This document shows, piece by piece, positions 1 to 14,494 of a stretch of 64,000 nucleotides of DNA. Positions within the stretch are counted from its first letter, which is position 1, and every line of letters begins with the position of its first letter. The notes under the pieces are model-generated. The model was given only the letters and a program-made list of their open reading frames with translations. It did no database searches and was not told where the DNA came from. The translations under genes were made by a program, and so were the position numbers. The stretch comes from Lanius collurio (taxonomy: Eukaryota; Chordata; Aves; Passeriformes; Laniidae): NCBI GenBank assembly GCA_020086605.1, contig JACBWW010000045.1, positions 2,645,175 through 2,709,174 on the forward strand, read 5' to 3'.

Positions 1-2331
1 GGATGAGAGAGAGAAGAAATAGGAGCAGAAAGAGTTCAACAAGCTCCATTTCTAGAGGTGGGAGAGGGCAGGAATGAGAGTGAGAAGGATCCACCAAAAA
101 ACTGAGGATGTGTTTAGAACCCCAGAATATCCCGAGCTGGAAGTGACCCACAAGGATCATGGAGACCCAGCTCCAGGACAGCCCCAAGAATCACACCTGT
201 ACCTAAAAACACATCTTCCTATCTGCAAGAAAAATAGATGGAACATGAGAAAATGCTCTTCTCTGAGGCAAACCCCCCATTAATTCAGATTTACAAAGAG
301 AAACCTGTTTATACTCAGCTTGTTCTCAGTGGGCAAAATCCAACTGCCAGCTTGGAAATCTTATTTTAAAGCTACTGCTTTCCACTTGCAAAGCAAGAAG
401 AGATCCCAGGGTTTGTGGGATTTGGGAGCTTTGTGGGACAGGGCTGTTCTCGTGTCTGGTGGCTGCAGAATCTGCCATTTCCAGAGCCCTGAGACACTTT
501 CTGCTCTGGGTGTGCTCTACAGGCCCTCCTCTGGGTAAATCCAAGGGAAGAAAGAAAAATCCAGGCTAGAAACCACTGTCTGGCCTTCTGAAGGAAATGT
601 TAAAAAGAGAGGAGGGAAAGAACTGCCTGGGACTGGACAAGCTCCAGGCTCCACATCCATGGCCTGCCTGTAATCCCAGCATAATGAGTGTCTTTTTGGG
701 AGCCAAACCAGTGCCAATGCTTACAAATTTCTGTTTGCAGTTTTATGGGGCAAGAGCTGTGGTGGATATTCTCACATAAAATGTAATCCTATCATCCTGT
801 GCCAAAATGCCAGCTGAAAAGATCCATTATTTTGTAATTTAATACCTCATAAATTACATGGAGATCACATGATGGGTGACACTCACATCTGCCCGGGACA
901 GGTCTTGACTAATCTGTTTTTTTCTAGGTCAGGTACACTGAGTACACACTCCATGGTTTGTGGATAAATAACCAATTATGCATTCAGAGAGAGGAGAAGT
1001 CATTTTTCAGATGTCAGCAAAGCCAGGCTGGGAGGAGAGGGTGGCAGGAAAGTGGATTCCCAGTTTTTCTGGCTGAGGGGCAGCTGAGTGTTCCCCCCAC
1101 CTACGAAGGGCTGCTGTCAGCAAAGACAATGCCACAACTTCAAGTTTAGAAACAAAATCAAATTAATTAAAAGTCCCTGCCTTTAGCTGAGGCTGAGAGA
1201 GGACCTGGAGATCCTAAACAAACATTAATGATGGATTTCCTTGCTCCCAGCCAGCTCCCTGTTTCCATTCCCCAGTCCTCCCACAACATTTGTTCACCAG
1301 CTTTGCAGCCCATTGCCCAGCTGGAAAAGCTGCAGCTCCAAGAGGCTCCTGAGCCCTCTGCCCAGTCCAAACCCACCCTGGGGTGCCCACACCTGGTGAA
1401 ATTCTGTGCCCAGTCTAAGCTGTCATGACAGGGGCAAGCAGGGCCTTGTTCCAGGGACCCAGGGAAGCTCCTCTCGGTGCCACCTCGGGCCCTACAATGG
1501 GTGAAAGGTGCCAAGTCCCACATAAATCTTGGGTAAATCTCCACCAGCTTTGCACAATCGGTGCAAACTACCCAGAGTTACATCTAATAAACACAAGGGC
1601 AAAGAGGCAGCACAAGTCATGTATAAAAGCCATGGATTAGCTCTTGGATGAGCCAGAGAGATGCAAGGTTCATGTGCTGAATGTACACATCAGGCAGCCA
1701 GGCTCTGCTCCTCCTATCCCTGCTCCCTGCACGGATCCAGCCTTGAAATCATGCTAAAACTATGCCTGGGAGGTTTTTTGTTGGTTCTCCTTGAAGTTCT
1801 GCATGGATGAGGGAGGGAGGCTCTGCTCCCTGCTCAGCACAAAGACACAGATGACCCAGAAGGAATTCCCATGTGCCAGAGAGACACAGCACTTCTGATA
1901 ACCTTCTCAAAAGCCAGTGTCCCCACAGAGCTCCCCTGTGACATCCCATGCCATTCCCAGTGGGAATGGTTGCTGTCCACAGGCAGGAAATTGTCCCCTC
2001 AGGGACAGCAGTGGCTCCTGTGAAAGTGCCCTTTGGTGTGACCTGCTGGCCACGGGGAACCCTCAGCACAGGATAACCCCAAAGCTCTGCTGTGCCCAAG
2101 AGTCTTGGGGTGGGATTTGGGGACAGGAACAAAGCAGCCCTCACTTCACTAAGCAGGTTTTGGTGCTCAGCGTTAGCTGAGGAAAGAGGCAGAGCTGTTC
2201 ACCGTGGATTAGCAGCCCAAGCCTTGTTTCCCCTGTAATTCCAGGAAAGCTGGAATTTTATTTCTGAATGCTGACCCCAGAGCCCAGGCTAGGTCTGAGC
2301 TGTGCACTCACCCTCTGACACTCCAAGGACC
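1..2331. other. gene-free sequence
   Basis: Only short open frames in all six frames and no recognisable domain, RNA gene or repeat. It may be part of an intron or intergenic DNA upstream of P2RY10. Confidence 0.5.
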
Positions 2332-2592
2332 AGAAATCACCCTTAGAATTGTGTAATTAAGGTTGGAAAGACCTCCAAGATCATCAAGTCCAGCCATCAA
2401 CCCAGCCCCACCATGTTCACCACAAACCCAGGTCCCTGGGTGCCACATCCACACGTTTTCTGAACACTTCCAGGGGACTCCACTACTTCCCTGCTTCAAT
2501 GCTTGACAGCCCTTTCTGTGAAAGAATTTTCCTGATATCCAATCCCAACCTCCCCTGACACAACTTGAGGCCATTCCCTCTCATCCTGTAAT
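2332..2592 (-). mobile_element. CR1 fragment, 3' end
   Basis: Read on the minus strand this is the last ~260 bases of a CR1 element. Typical pieces are aaggttggaaagacct at the 3' end, tgacaaccct-like text and cttgaggccattccctctc. A short internal deletion removes the usual gggcagcctgttcc segment. Confidence 0.85.
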
Positions 2593-2842
2593 GGTATTTC
2601 TACATAACCTGCATCTCCCTGGAATTCTGTGCCATGGAAATGCCACTTGGAGAAAATTAAGTTTGTTGGAGGTTCAAGCACTCAAAGAGCTTAGAAAGTG
2701 AGGAAGATCTACCCAAAACATCTTTGAGTGGTCAAAGATCCTTTTCTCTGAGCACAGATTCCAACCATGGGAATCTCCTCCCTTTCCTGTTTGTTCTGTC
2801 AGGATCTGGATATGATTAAAGGCTCTTTCTGCCTGATGTGAA

Positions 2843-2961
2843 ATCCCTGGAAGTGTCCAAGGCCAGGCTGGATGGGGCTTGGAGCAACCTGGGATAGTGG
2901 GAGGTGTCCCTGCCCGTGGTCTTTGGGTCAATTCCCACCCAAACCATTCCATGATTTAAGA
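2843..2961 (+). mobile_element. CR1 fragment, 3' end
   Basis: Contains ccctggaagtgtccaaggcc, gcttggagcaacctgggata and the terminal ccaaaccattccatgatt, the standard 3' end of CR1. The stretch before the terminal repeat is partly deleted. Confidence 0.88.
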
Positions 2962-5900
2962 CAATGATTTTAAGCCCTATAAATGTGCACATTTCACAAC
3001 AAAACATGGAGCTATTAATTTTTTTTTTTCTCTGGAAAACATAATTTCACTTAAAACTAACATTTACTGCTGCTGGCTGTTCTTGATTTTAATTTTTAAA
3101 TTTAATTTCCATGCAAAGCACCAGGACATTCACACCCCTAAAACACTGGCACAAGCAAGGAGTGGGGTAATTTCTTCTTGGGATCACTTGGCATATGTTT
3201 TCCAAGAAAACTGCCCAGTTCCTAAGAAAAACCTGGGCTGGCTTTTCCCTGCCTGAGGGACTTGAGCAATGTAAATATTGTACAGAAGGGACAACGCCCA
3301 TGTTTTGCACTGTTGGTCTTTTCTGTATCTCTGTGGATGTGTGTGGATAAAGAAAAAGGAAAATTTTTTCCGGAAAAACAGAACGTGTGAGTGTGCTCAT
3401 TTACCCTGACTTACATAAATACACAATATTAGCTGGAATAATATTTAAATTTCACTTTCTCTGCAGCCCTCTCAAATCCTGAGTACATCCAGCACACATG
3501 CAGATTTTCCTGGAAACTCAGCATGGAAACTGGTCATTCCTTTTTCTTGGTTTGTACAAATCCCCCCATTTCTTCCATCATTAACCCAAATCACCTCTGC
3601 AGTCATGGAATACTTTCTTGGAACTCATTCCCTAGATCACTTCCCAGACCACAAAAGAAAAAAACCAAAGCAGTTGCACTGAACCTATTTTAATTTATAT
3701 TCCCCCAAGTTCCCATCTTTCCTGCACAGAATGACACATTGCTAATGGAATAAAATTAACCTTAAAAGTATCTTTTGACCACTGGAAGGGCTGTGCTGGC
3801 CTCGTGTGTTATCCCTGGAAGTGAGGTGGAATAAAAGCCCTCTCAGCACCAGGGAGAGTTGAAATCTTACTCAAGGAGTCTGAGAACCTCACAGACAACA
3901 CTGAATTAGCGGTGGATCCCCAGGGGAGGGGTTATTTTATGTCCTAAATCAATATTAGCTGCATTAGGGAGCTGAGGGAAGTGCTGTGGAAGAGGTGTCT
4001 CAGACCTCCTGTTGCACAGATGAAGAGTCTTGGGAAATAATGTACAAATTTTACATAGGTCACACAAAGAAAAAATGATCCTGTTTAAACACTGGCATGG
4101 TGGCATTATTAACATTATAAATTCTGGGTGTCTGTAACTGTCCATTACACACAAAAGCCTGGACTAAAGAAAGTCCCCCCAAAGCAAGGCCTGGTGTAAG
4201 CCCAGGCCGTGATCCAGCAAGACCAGGTGTTGATTGTGCAGCTCCAGGGAATATTTTGTTATTTATAACAGGATCAGCACCACTCAGAGCTCAAGGTCAC
4301 AGCAGAGCTGAGATTTGCTCACACAACTGCAGAGCCATCAGAACCCAAATTTCCAGCAGACAGGCAAAAAGTCCTCTTAAAACCAGGATTAAGCCAGGCC
4401 TGGATTTGGCTGTCAGGCCCAGAAGGGATTTGAGACCTTGCTTAATTTTCAGGTTTGGGCAGGAAAAAGGTTCAGATTTATTAAAGGGCAAATTTCAGTC
4501 CTAAGTCCAACAATCACATCCTGGAATACCTGGAGGAGGAATTTTCTCTTTCTGGCTTTAGGGCTGCTGCTTTCCCCCTGGCACAGGGACAGCTGGAGGC
4601 CACAGACAGGAGGCCAGAGAATCCCACTGAAATTCCTGCACTCAGCTCCAGATTCTGCATTGCAAATGATGTCATTTGAAAAGCTTCTTCCCTCAGGGTT
4701 ACTCAGGAGAATAATTTGGCATTATCCAACCCCATTCTCACTTGTGAGAGATGACATGGATGATGGAACCATCCCAATCCAAGGGAAAGGGGAATATTGG
4801 GGAAATTTGTCATGGTTTAGCCATAAAAATGTGGTTTTGGCAATTCAGATTCACATCTTTTCCTCAGCATTCCAAACCAGCAGAGCAGTGAGGGATCCCA
4901 GTAGGATTGAGGATGGGGACATACCTGTAAAACACTGTCCTGCCACAGCCACTCCTTCCCAAATATTTATCCTACAATTCCCCCTTTAAACACAACTCCA
5001 GGTTGTTCATTGATACTCTCTAAATCCAGGGCTCACAGGACATTTGTCCCTCTCTTTTTTGATGGGGGGAGGACAATGACATTGATTTTGGAGGCTGCCA
5101 TCCTTTCTCCTCTCCACATCCCCCTCTGGCTCCCCCATTGCCTTGAGCTATTCAACACCTGCTTGGGAGGGCACGTGGTCCCCTGGATCTCTGCAATATA
5201 AATTCAAATCAAACAGAACTTTAATTTCCACCACCTCCTCCAAAATGAGGTTTATTTTCTTTTTAACCAGGATCTTTTAACCAGGATCCTGGGAACAGCT
5301 TTATCCCGTCCATTGCTGTGCTGGCACAGAGAAGGAGTCCATGGGAACTTTTAAGCCAACTTTGCAGCCTTACAGAGCCCCTCTCCAGAACAAACAGTAG
5401 GGACATGCTGAAGGTGGACTTTTATTTCCATGTGAAGGCTTAAATCCAGCTCCTGAACACTGAAACCCCCTGGCTGACACCAGCAGCCCCTCAAAGCCAC
5501 CTCATCCTCATAGTCCTGTGGTTTAAATCAGAATTAAAGGGTGATTCCCACATTATTTCACCTCTTACTCCTATTTTTATTTCATTATCTGAACCTGTTT
5601 GGGTTTGCACTCCAGCCCTCACAACAGCAGAGTTCTTTCTGCTGAGCACCCTGTCCTTGGGAAAGAAATGGAAAACACTGCTAAAAACATCCTTTGGTTC
5701 TTGGGAGCCAGCAGCTGAGGAGGGACATTTATCTCTGGATTCCTGATAGACAAAGCACGACAGATTGTGGGGATCAGTCACAAGGCAAAGAGGGAAAAAA
5801 ATAATCAGGATAACCCCTGTCCTGCAGTGAGAACAAGTGCCTGAAGTCCTGGAAGTCCTTGACTTGCCACGGCCTTTAGCCAGACTGGGACTGATGTTAA

Positions 5901-6189
5901 AGGTGCAGGACTGGGCATTTTGGCTGTTGAGGGATTTGAAATCACACATGGATTTGTCTGCTACCCAAACCTCACCAGAAATGCCGTATGGTTTTCCCAC
6001 CCCCGTGGATGATGGCCTGGAAGCACATCCTTGTTGTATCCCAGCCTGTCTCCAGCTGCAAGCAGTGCTGGAAGAGCCAGAAGGGCACAAAGGGAAGCAG
6101 GAAGAGGTCCAGGATAATTCCATGTGCATCTCCAGGAACCAAGTCAGGGAGTCTTAGAAGGAGTAGCTCATCCTACAAGGGAAGGTGAG
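2962..6189. other. gene-free sequence with one short direct repeat
   Basis: No gene recognised. A 14-bp exact tandem duplication (ttttaaccaggatc) is at 5261-5288. The 183-codon frame at 4438-4989 lacks any recognisable domain. Confidence 0.5.
5261..5288. repeat. 2 x 14 bp exact tandem repeat
   Basis: The unit ttttaaccaggatc is repeated twice without mismatch. Confidence 0.9.
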
Positions 6190-6292
6190 GATATGGGGAC
6201 ATGGTTTATGGTCGTGCTCTTGGCAGTGCTGGGTTAATGGCTGGACTCAATCTCAGATGTCTTGTCCAACCTAAACAATTCCATGATTTGGA
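6190..6292 (+). mobile_element. CR1 fragment, 3' end
   Basis: Shows ggggacatggttta, cttggcagtgctgggttaat, the degraded gatgtcttgtccaacctaaa and ccatgattt, the 3' terminus of the same CR1 type seen in reverse at 2332-2592. Confidence 0.82.
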
Positions 6293-7012
6293 AGGAGGAA
6301 GGCTGAGGGAGAGGAGGGAGGCTGTGTGTTGGAATTAGATCATAAATTTCCTCAAATAACTCATGGACCTGAATCTTCCACAGGGGTCAGCTCCCCTTGC
6401 CAAGCTGGCCAGGTGCCCAGCAGTTCACACCTGAACCTGATCCTGCCTCAGCACAGCTCCAGGTTTCATAAATCCAGATTTCTGGCCAGGGAACAGGACT
6501 GAGCTCACACAGCCCCGCTGTTTCCATTTGGGGCTTGGCTCACACCTGACCTGCCCTGAGCAGAGCAGCCCCAACATCTGCAGGAGCCCCAGCCCCAAAA
6601 CCTCAGGTGCTTTTCAAAGAGTGCAACTGTGTTTTGATTACAAACAGGACTTTTTTAATCAGAAAAAGCTGGGAACTTGTTCTGCAAACAAGTTTTATTG
6701 TCTTAAACTGGAGTTTTTTTCATTGACATCTTACACTGGAGGAGAGAAAAAAATCCCAGTGCATTGCCAAAGCCATTCCCCCTCTCCTGTGAGTCACAGG
6801 TTTGACCCAGCCTGGTGGGACAGGAGCCATCTGACAACAATGGGAGTCCGGCACTTTGCATCCCGGAGTTCAACGAGCACACGAGCCCTAAAAATAAACC
6901 CTGCTAAGATGCTGGAGCTGTATTTTCCTACCAAATTTCCTGCTGAGCTGATCCAACCATCATTTGATCACATGGATAGACCTCCTTGGTTACAGGCAGG
7001 GAGATTTAATTA

Positions 7013-7064
7013 GGAAGGAAGGAAGGAAGCAGGAATTCCTGCTTGGTTTTTTTTTTTTTTTTTT
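7013..7064. repeat. GGAA microsatellite and poly-T
   Basis: Four to five copies of ggaa at 7013-7028 are followed by a run of 18 T at 7047-7064. The poly-T could be the trace of a reverse-transcribed insert, but no insert is recognisable beside it. Confidence 0.8.
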
Positions 7065-7779
7065 GGAGAGGGGAGTAGGAGGGAAGAACAAATGAGACAA
7101 AAAAGAATTATGAGCAATGGACAGGTTTTCCTGGCACTGGGGTTGCTGCAGAGTAAAGGACACTGTGAAACATCTCCTTCCTCCTCAGGGGGCTCTCTCT
7201 CCTTCCTTCCCTTCATCCAGCACAGTTTAAATAAAGAAACATCTGCAGCAACTCCCCAACAGACAAGCCTTAATCAGGGAAAGATAAATTTGAGTATCTG
7301 GGATGTGTACAGAGGTGTAGGATGCCAAGGGGCTTTGTGGGAATTGGGTGCCAAGTCACTTGAGCTGCAGATTAGAGCTGGCAGGGATTCTGTGGAGCCT
7401 GGCCCCAGGGAAGTGTGCTGCAGGGCAGCCAGCCATGGGAATGCTCACAGGAAAGGACACACTGGGGTACCACGGCTCAAAAAGGACTTCTTGGTACAAG
7501 GAAAATGCTACAAATGGATCTGCATCACAGGGGGATGGAAAAATCCCTGATTGGCAGAGAAATCTGTGGTGTGTGGAGTGGACAAGAGCTGGAGTTACCC
7601 TCGAGTTCAGGCTCTCATCTCACATGTAGGAGCTCTCAGAAGCAGCTCTGTTCAATCTTTGCATCTCTGTATTTAGGGAGACTCCAAGAGTTCCCACTGA
7701 CAGGAGTTGTCTGGGAAATAAGAGCTGTTAAAATCCCCATCCCAGCCAGACGTGCTCCCTGGATGCTTTACAGAAGGAG

Positions 7780-7860
7780 CCACGTTGGGCAGGCCTTGGA
7801 GCAGCCTGAGCTCTGGAAGTGTCCCTGCCCATGGAACGAGATGGGCTTTAAGGCCCCATC
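7780..7860 (+). mobile_element. diverged CR1 fragment
   Basis: Pieces gggcaggccttggagcagcc, gtgtccctgcccatgg and gatgggctttaaggcccc follow the CR1 3' end in order but with deletions. It is more decayed than the others. Confidence 0.55.
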
Positions 7861-7875
7861 GATCCCCAACAATCC

Positions 7876-10800
7876 CGGGATCCTCCAAGGGGGACACAGG
7901 CTCTGCTCCATGGGATGTGCCAGTGCTTCCCCCCTCAGGAGCAGCAGCCTGTGCCCTCTCCCTGATTCCTGCAGAGCTCCTTGGCTCAGCTGCCTCACCC
8001 TTACACATGACCTTTATGTGGTAACAGAGATCACCCCAGAGCTCTCTCCCTGCCCCAAACAGGAAATCCCAAGCCAGCACCATGCAGGCTGAGCAAACAG
8101 GGACTTGTGCAGCAGCAGGATTTTCACACCTCTCCTGGGCTGCCCCTTCCCTTTGCTCTCCTGCTCAGTATTTCAGGGGAAAATGGAGAACCTGGGAGAT
8201 TTAAAGCAGTTCCCAATAAAATCAGCTCCGTTTCACAGCTCTGGCAGGAAAATCTCTGCTGATGCTGGAAAATGCACTTGCAGCTGGAGCAGGGGGAGAC
8301 CAATGCCTACAACAGGATCTATTTTTCCTGGCTTTATCTCCCTCAGCTGCTCCAGAAAGCAACCTAAGGGCTCTAGGCAAGGAGCAGAGATCAAATTCAC
8401 TTCCTTTCCTTGCAGGGTTTGAAGTGAAAGATCCTATTCCACAGCACTCTCTTAGGAAAATATATCCAGCATATTTTACTCCTTTTCCCCCCCCCCTCTC
8501 TTTTTTCCTTTTTGCAATAAGCTCTGGATGAAGCCCAGAGCCAGGCCTGGGGTCTCTCTGGATCAGTGACATGCACTGGATGAGCTGAGCCTGTCCCAGT
8601 TTGAAGGATGCATTCCCAGGAAGAATTCAGCTCATTTTTGGGCTCTGGGAGAGGCCTGCAGGCACCTCCTGGAGCTGCTGAAAGCTGTGGCTCAGCTTTG
8701 TAACACTCTCTAAGCCAGACCTGAGGGGGTTTATCACACCCAGGCAGATTGGGCAGCTCAAGGTCACATCTTGCTCTTCCTGGAACAGCAGAGCCCAACT
8801 GCAGCCTCCTACCAGGGGAAAAAAAAAATCCTTCCACCTCAGTTATTTCTCTACTTTTTCATCACTTAGTTCTTCCCAAACCTCCACCTGCCCAGGTAGC
8901 ACTGGGGCTCAGCATCCCAACATTCCCCACGGGATCTCAGAGGCTGCCACTTAATTCCTCAGGAAAAAAAAAGCTGTCAGCAAGTGCAGATTTCTGATCC
9001 TGAAATAGGAAGGAAGCTCCATCCCCACATGGAAATGAACATTTCAACTAAGGAGATGCAGGATAAATCAAAACACAAGGGGATGCAAATAACTCAGGGG
9101 TTGAACTGTGTGTTAGCCAGCAAGCCCCAGTGGTATTTTGGAGACCATCCTAAGAAAAAGGCTGTTTATTCCCAGCTCCATAGCGACCAAAAATCACTCG
9201 TGTGAGTTCTGCTTGTCCTGCAGCCAGCCTGGAGTCTCCAGCAGGAAATCAGGGGAGGAATTTTGATTACAAGTGATCACTGCTGAAGATGTGTATTCAG
9301 ATAAAAATCCAGTCCCCTTTGTTTCTTGATTCACAGTCAAACTCTAATCCTATGGCAAGTTGGAATTCCCATAGCAACTCCTTTTAAGCAGGAAAAGCTG
9401 GCAAGGGGGAAAGGGCATTATTTAAATAGCTGATTAGTGACTTCTGCAGCAAAGCTGCTGCCAAACACCCAAGAACAACTTTTTTTTACTTGGACTCAAA
9501 GTAAAAACCCTTCTAAGGTGAACATCCAATGTGAAAATCCTTCTTTTTAGGAGCTGCCCATTCTTGGTCTGCTCCCACTGCCTGTGTATGCACACACCAC
9601 TCAACACTTGTGCTTCCTAATGCAAGAGGAGAAATGGAAATGGAAATCTTTCTGGTGAAGATACAGGGCAAGACAGCAAATGAGGATTTATTTTCGAGGG
9701 CATCTTGCAGAAATACTTTTAATTAATCTTCTCTGCCCTAGCCCCTGATGTCAAGGCAGTTCTATTTTGTAGTCACACTGAGGGACAGAGGAAGGACCAG
9801 GGCAGGTTGCTGACAGAAACCTGATTTCCCTTCAAATAATCCAGATTTTCTCTGTTAACTGGAGGACTGGAATTTGTACTGATTGTTTAGAAATACACAG
9901 AAAAGAAGAAAAGCAACCCTCACTGCTGCCCAAATTAATTTGGTTTTGAACACAGCCCAGCAGTGGCCTCAGCTCGGAGCTGTGCCATGGGACTGCTGTG
10001 ACCCCAGCACAGGCTTCAGAGGGATCCTGAAGCCATCCCCAAATCCTGAGGGATAAACAACCTTAGGGAGCTCTGCTGGGTGGCCCTGAGCTGCCAGGAC
10101 TCAGCCCAGCCCTTACCCACATTCTGGGTTTTTCCCAAACCATGGAAATGACACAGAAAATTTTCCCTCAAAACAACAACCACCCCCCCCTGGACACGGA
10201 GCTGTACAACCAAACCAGAAATCCACGAATCCAGAGTCTGCAGATTCCTGCACTTTGGACACCTGGGGCACCAAACCACCCCTGCACCTGCACAGGGCCC
10301 CCTGCACAGAGGCTTTCACGGACACACTGGTGACAATCCTGTTCTTCCCCTCCAAAAACCCAGCTCAAGTCAAATCCAGCAGTGGGAAGGAGGCTGTGAA
10401 CATCCAGCTGTGCCCTGGGTCACTCTGGGTGCCCACAGATCCAGCCACAGCCATCAGCCTGCCTGGCCTGGAGATGCCAAACCAGCACTGCCACGTTGGA
10501 TTTGGTGTTGGAGCTCAAGACAAGAGCTCTGAAATGATTTCAAAATAGCAAAACTTTGATTTCTTGGCACTCTCGGTGTTTCTCTCTGGGCTTTGACACT
10601 CTGGTGCACATTTCAAGTGAGAACTGAGGTTAAAATACCTGGTACAGGGCTTGGGGATAACTCAGCACATTCCCACGTCCCTTCACCAGTTCTCTCGTGT
10701 CACTGGGATGGCTCAGGAGACACCACAACAAACAGAAATGCAAATTATCCCATCTCAGATAAGACTCTGGAACAGGAATCACCTTTTCCTCCAGCTTCCA

Positions 10801-13800
10801 TGACCAACTCAAACATGGCACACCCAAAATGGGGCTTTGCATGCTCAGCAAGGGGCTCTGACTCCTCTCCTGTGATCCAAGGGCACGAGGCTCACGGGGA
10901 GTGGGATGTGATCAGGGATCTGTGGGCAGGGGATGCTCCTGGAGCTCTGCAGGGCTCATCAGCCGGGGTCAGGCTGGAAGGTCATCCCAATGCTTCCTCC
11001 TGTGGTCTGGAGTGGGACCCTGGGAAGGAACAGGTTCATCAGGAGCCTGTGTTTGTGCCCTGGGGGCACAGGGATGTCACCTGCTCCAGGCAGGTCCTGC
11101 TCACAGTGCCTTGGGGCACTTCCAAAGGTACGAGCAGCCCTAGTTCTGCCTTTCCAGCATCCACCTGCCCTTGGAATTCCACCTGGATGTTGCCTGGCAC
11201 TTGCTGCCCCCCAAACATCTCCTCAACCTACCCTGAGCTTGATTTTACTGGTTAAACGTGATACCCCATGTGAAAAATCAGAGGCTGGGATCAGCTAAGA
11301 TGGGCTGAAGGCTTTACCTAATTAAAAAATAAAGGAGACAGAGTTCAAAGTCCTTCTGTGATCCCAAGGGAATGGAGGATACAAGGAACAATGGATAGAG
11401 ATGAAAAGAGAATGTGCAGACAGCTGGGGGAAAGACATGAAGGTGTCAAAATAAAGAGATAAAAGGAAGCCTCTAAGGACTAGAGGGAAGGACAGAGCTG
11501 CCTGGGAGCAAATATAACAGGGCAGAGGAGGAAGGTGATGTAGGACAGATAGGGAAGAAAACCCCCAAACAAAGCATAAAATGCAAAGTAACTTAAAGCA
11601 GCATGAGTCATGTTGTCGCAGTCAGCCCATCTCTCACATGCTGAAACTGCCTCTCCCAGGCACCAGGCAAAGGGCAGAGGCTCTGAGGCCCAGGATCACT
11701 GGTGATATCACCTCCTACACAGGTGTTTCTCAGACCAAAAAGCACCCACAGCCCACCCTGTTCCCTGCTGCAGAAATGACTGTGCTGGAGTAACGAGGCA
11801 GGAATTAAAAACACAGCAGTGCCTCTGCCAATAAAACGAGGTGCAGCATTTGGGGGGATTTGGGGCTACAGGGGCAGGTCAAAACCTCCCACCACTGCTT
11901 CCTAAATAATTCCCAGGCACAAAGCTGTGAGACCCTGGCATAGCTCTGCTAAGCAGAACAGTATGAGCTGCTGCTACTACAAATTTACAACCCCTCTCCT
12001 CATTAAACTGATTAGTGGAGTCAGACTCCACAGAGCAGATTGCTGGGGAGGCAACTGCTGATTTCCTTTGAAATCACTCAGGGCTCAGGCAGCTCCCTGG
12101 CTCTGCAGCATCCCCACACCCCATTTTCTGCAGAATCCTTTTTCTGAAGACTTTCTGGACCTGGGTGCTGTGCAGCCCCACAGCCCCAGTCCCATCTCTA
12201 AACTCCTCAGGACCCAGATCCTGGATCCATTAGGAAGGCTTGACAGCCAAGGATGGGTGAGTGACACCCCACTCCCACCCAAACCTCCTTCCCTGCAGCT
12301 CTCCCAGACTCAGCAGCTGCTTCCAGGGAGAAGGGGCTGTTCCCTAACCCCACATCCTGCCAGTCCCCCTCTCCAAGGATTTTCTCCTCTTTCTGCCCAG
12401 CAAAGCTTCAGGGGGTGACAAATCATAATTCCACTACTGAGATGCTGATTTCCCCCCTCCCCACCGTGTGTGCTGCAGTCTGCAGGTGAGGGGTGCACCA
12501 CTCCTAGACTTGGAAAAGTAGGGATTTGTCAGGGATATGCCTTGTGCTTCACAGCAAATCAAACTCCTATCCCCTAAAGCACAGCGTATTTAATTGGCAG
12601 ATCACACACTGAAACAAGAAATTAATGCTAAACCTTAGAAACCAGGACCATTTGAAACCCCTTTTAGCGATGCTGGGAAGGAGGTTTTGGCGAGTTTCAA
12701 TCAATATTTTTTCCCACCCAGGGGACTGGAAGGTGGCCAGGGCTCCAGGGGAGTGCTGGGGCTTTGCTTGCCCCAGTTCCCAGAAGGCACAAGTGCCTCC
12801 CCTGACCTGCTCCTCCTGCTGCAGGAATTTGGTGTCAAACTCCAAGGGCTGGGAGGGACTGGTAGCTCTGTCCTTGCTGTCATTAGGACATGGGCCTCAT
12901 TAATTAACCTTTTCAGGGTGAGAAGTGCTGGGCTGAGACCTGGATTCCAACATCCTGGGGTTTTCAGGACTCTCCCCAAGGCAGGCACAAATCCCTGCTG
13001 GCTTTCCCAAAGGACAGCTCTCAAAATTCTGCTGACCTTTTCTTTTTTTAGGGCAGTTTTTGTAAAAGTCTGACCCCTGAGGGTGCCAAAGGATGCTCCT
13101 TGATTTTACCCAAGTGATGATTTGGGTTCTGAGTGCAAGATCTTTCTCCAGTGATAAATAATTCCATCCACACCATCAGTTCTTCTCTGGGGTTTAGAAA
13201 AGCAGGAACATGCTCTTTTATGGAGCTTCCCCCCCCCCTTCTGCCAGAAAACATTTTTTATTCACAGTTAGATAAATGTGCACACTCAGGGACAAAAGTT
13301 GCACTTTTAAGCCTTGAATTTCACAGGCTTTTTGCCTCTTATTTCAGTCACCTTGAAAGGGCAAATCCAAGGTGCTCCCAGATTCCTTAATTGATTGCTT
13401 GGCTTTCTGGACCAAAAGCATTGTCTCACTCAAAGGAGCAGAGCTTTAATTCCTGCCCAATTAAAGAAAGGAGCCACTTCTTGTGGTTTTTTTTTCCTGT
13501 GTGAAGCTCAGCGCATCACAGAATTATTAAATGTATAAAAAAAGACAACAAGAAATGTTAAATCAGAAGGAAAGGGGTGCAGAAACTGTGAATTTTTAAT
13601 GAAGAACACAAATGTGGTTGTAAGAAACCACATTTTAGGGGGAAAAAATCTTGTTATAACAAAATGGTGCCTTTGTTAGGGCTTGTTCATTTAAGTCCTA
13701 AATTATACTTTCAAATGCAGTAATGGCACAAGAGAAGCAACATGAAACAAGCTCTCGGTAGCTGCAGGCTGTGCAATCTCGATGAAAATCTGCTGAGTGA

Positions 13801-14494
13801 TACCCAGGGACCTGCTCGGGGTTTGGAGAGCACCAGAGGGCAGCCGCGGGACACGAAAAACCTCCTTGGAGCTCACGGGAACCAGGAAAACACAGCAGAA
13901 AGAGCTGCCTTCCGTAAATTCATCCCCTGTCAGAAAAAAACTGAGGGCATTTTGCAGGAAAAGCATCCACATGAGCCCTGTAAGTAGAGGGAAGATAAGG
14001 AAAAAAAAAATTCATGGGGGCTCTTCCAAACCAGCTCATCCAAAAGCCGCTTATCTCAGGCAGCCCGAGACGCTGCAAATCCTCTGCCATTTATTCACAT
14101 TTCTCCCCCTCCAGCTGCTTTGAGGGCCCTGTTCCCCTGGGACAGATTCTTTATTCCAGCACTGACAGATTCCTTGGATGAAAGGTTTGTTATTCCCGTG
14201 CCAGGAGTGGCTTTGGCCACGGCAGTGCCCCGAGCTCCAGACTGAGTGTCAGTCAAAGCCCGGCGCTATCTGCAGGGGAAGCCCCATCCTGCCCAAATCC
14301 CACTGGGACTCAAAGGCCCAGCACAGCCCCGGGGGGAAACCCAACAGTATCAGGGATAAGGGCAGAAATTAATTAAAGGGGAAAATAAGGGATGGATTGC
14401 ATTTGTACAAGGGAAAGGGAGAGGTTAAGGCACAGGGGGATAAATCCTTTATCTCTTACAGGCTACTGCAGAGGAAAGGATTAGAATTAGAGAG
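7876..14494. other. gene-free sequence without clear repeats
   Basis: A 6.6-kb stretch in which I see no gene, CR1 element or RNA gene. The longest open frames (for example 10593-11255) have no domain or codon pattern that supports coding. A C-run lies at about 8487-8496. Confidence 0.5.
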